Assembly (NCBI GenBank): GCA_030673645.1 | Contig: DAOVIO010000108.1 | Location: 1 to 13,808, forward strand | Origin: JAGLSB01 sp023135955 | GTDB lineage: Bacteria; Bacteroidota; Bacteroidia; Bacteroidales; GCA-2748055 | Direction: 5' to 3' | DNA: 13,808 nt | In this document: one piece after another, positions 13,629-13,808 of the stretch | Position numbering within the stretch: the first letter of the stretch is position 1 | How the letters are laid out: every line of letters begins with the position of its first letter | Position numbers and translations under genes: made by a program | The notes under the pieces: model-generated | The model's database searches: none | The model's input: the letters and a program-made list of their open reading frames with translations, nothing else | What the model was told of the DNA's origin: nothing

Positions 13629-13808
13629 CTAAAACACCCCAACCAAAGTCACCAAAACCAATGCCATACTAGCAATAGCCGAACTCATACTTATAGCCGC
13701 CTGTGGAGAAAGCTTTTCTCTTTCTGGCTTCAAAGGCACAATAATCTCTGCTCCCGGTTCAATAGCAGGGTAATCCTTAATCCACATAAGACTTTTTGTG
13801 CGATCAAC
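13629..13808 (-). CDS. C-terminus of an SLBB/Wza-like polysaccharide export protein (5' end outside window)
   Basis: The minus strand is open from the right edge to a TAG at 13629-13631, giving 59 residues. It reads VDRTKSLMWIKDYPAIEPG, then EIIVPLKPEREKLSP, and ends in a hydrophobic helix (SAIASMALVLVTLVGVF). The E-P-G-x-E-I-x-V-P-x-K-P pattern followed by a terminal membrane helix is how I recognise Bacteroidota multi-SLBB export proteins, which span the periplasm and open the outer membrane to polysaccharide. It is convergent with the fusion-enzyme gene (14-bp gap) and therefore belongs to a separate transcript of the same locus. No signal peptide can be seen because the N-terminus is missing. 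Confidence 0.7.
   Translation of the reverse strand, partial: VDRTKSLMWIKDYPAIEPGAEIIVPLKPEREKLSPQAAISMSSAIASMALVLVTLVGVF

Overview
This window is part of a cell-surface polysaccharide (exopolysaccharide, capsule or O-antigen) biosynthesis locus. It most likely comes from a member of the Bacteroidota, perhaps a Bacteroidales/Marinilabiliales-type or marine lineage. The evidence is AT-rich coding with almost no Shine-Dalgarno sequences, tightly overlapping genes, Bacteroidota-style Gmd and Fcl proteins, a four-helix-bundle (S23/IVP) protein gene between biosynthetic genes, and the C-terminus of a Bacteroidota-type SLBB/Wza-like export protein on the opposite strand. The lineage is an inference; no rRNA or tRNA is present to fix it.

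Layout. 1-469: the tail of an unknown gene, then a heavily decayed hexapeptide-repeat (serine acetyltransferase-like) acyltransferase. 470-3564: an AT-rich block of three overlapping or near-abutting genes, namely a GT4 glycosyltransferase, a PAPS-type sulfotransferase and an unrecognised beta-propeller-like protein. 3557-5150: a heparinase II/III-family lyase interrupted by a single +1 frameshift, so it reads as two ORFs. 5150-9293: a WbuB-like glycosyltransferase, a WbpV-like nucleotide-sugar 4-reductase, a CapD/WbpM-type 4,6-dehydratase and a PglC-type initiating sugar-phosphate transferase. Together these form a coherent set for making UDP-QuiNAc or UDP-FucNAc and loading it onto undecaprenyl phosphate. 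9395-12360: the GDP-L-fucose pair gmd and fcl, separated by the four-helix-bundle gene. 12478-13614: a fused cytidylyltransferase-like/GHMP-kinase protein that probably activates another sugar. 13629-13808: the C-terminus of an export protein, convergent with the rest.

How it fits together: the dehydratase, reductase and PglC-like enzyme would start the repeat unit on the lipid carrier. The GT4 enzymes, supplied with GDP-fucose and the product of the fusion enzyme, would extend it. The sulfotransferase would sulfate it. The heparinase-like lyase and the export protein would act at or beyond the membrane. No flippase, polymerase or ligase is visible, so these must lie outside the window.

The most unusual part is 10.3-11.2 kb. 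The gmd reading frame contains ten tandem copies of an 8-bp unit (10340-10422). The four-helix-bundle gene is flanked by inverted purine/pyrimidine-rich arms (about 10621-10710 and 11103-11181) that also have an 8-nt period, and the unit differs from the gmd unit at essentially one position. A 7-bp repeat (three copies) sits inside fcl. This suggests an undescribed S23/IVP-type element with an associated 8-nt satellite that can also enter coding sequence, and possibly repeat-driven on/off switching of fucose synthesis.
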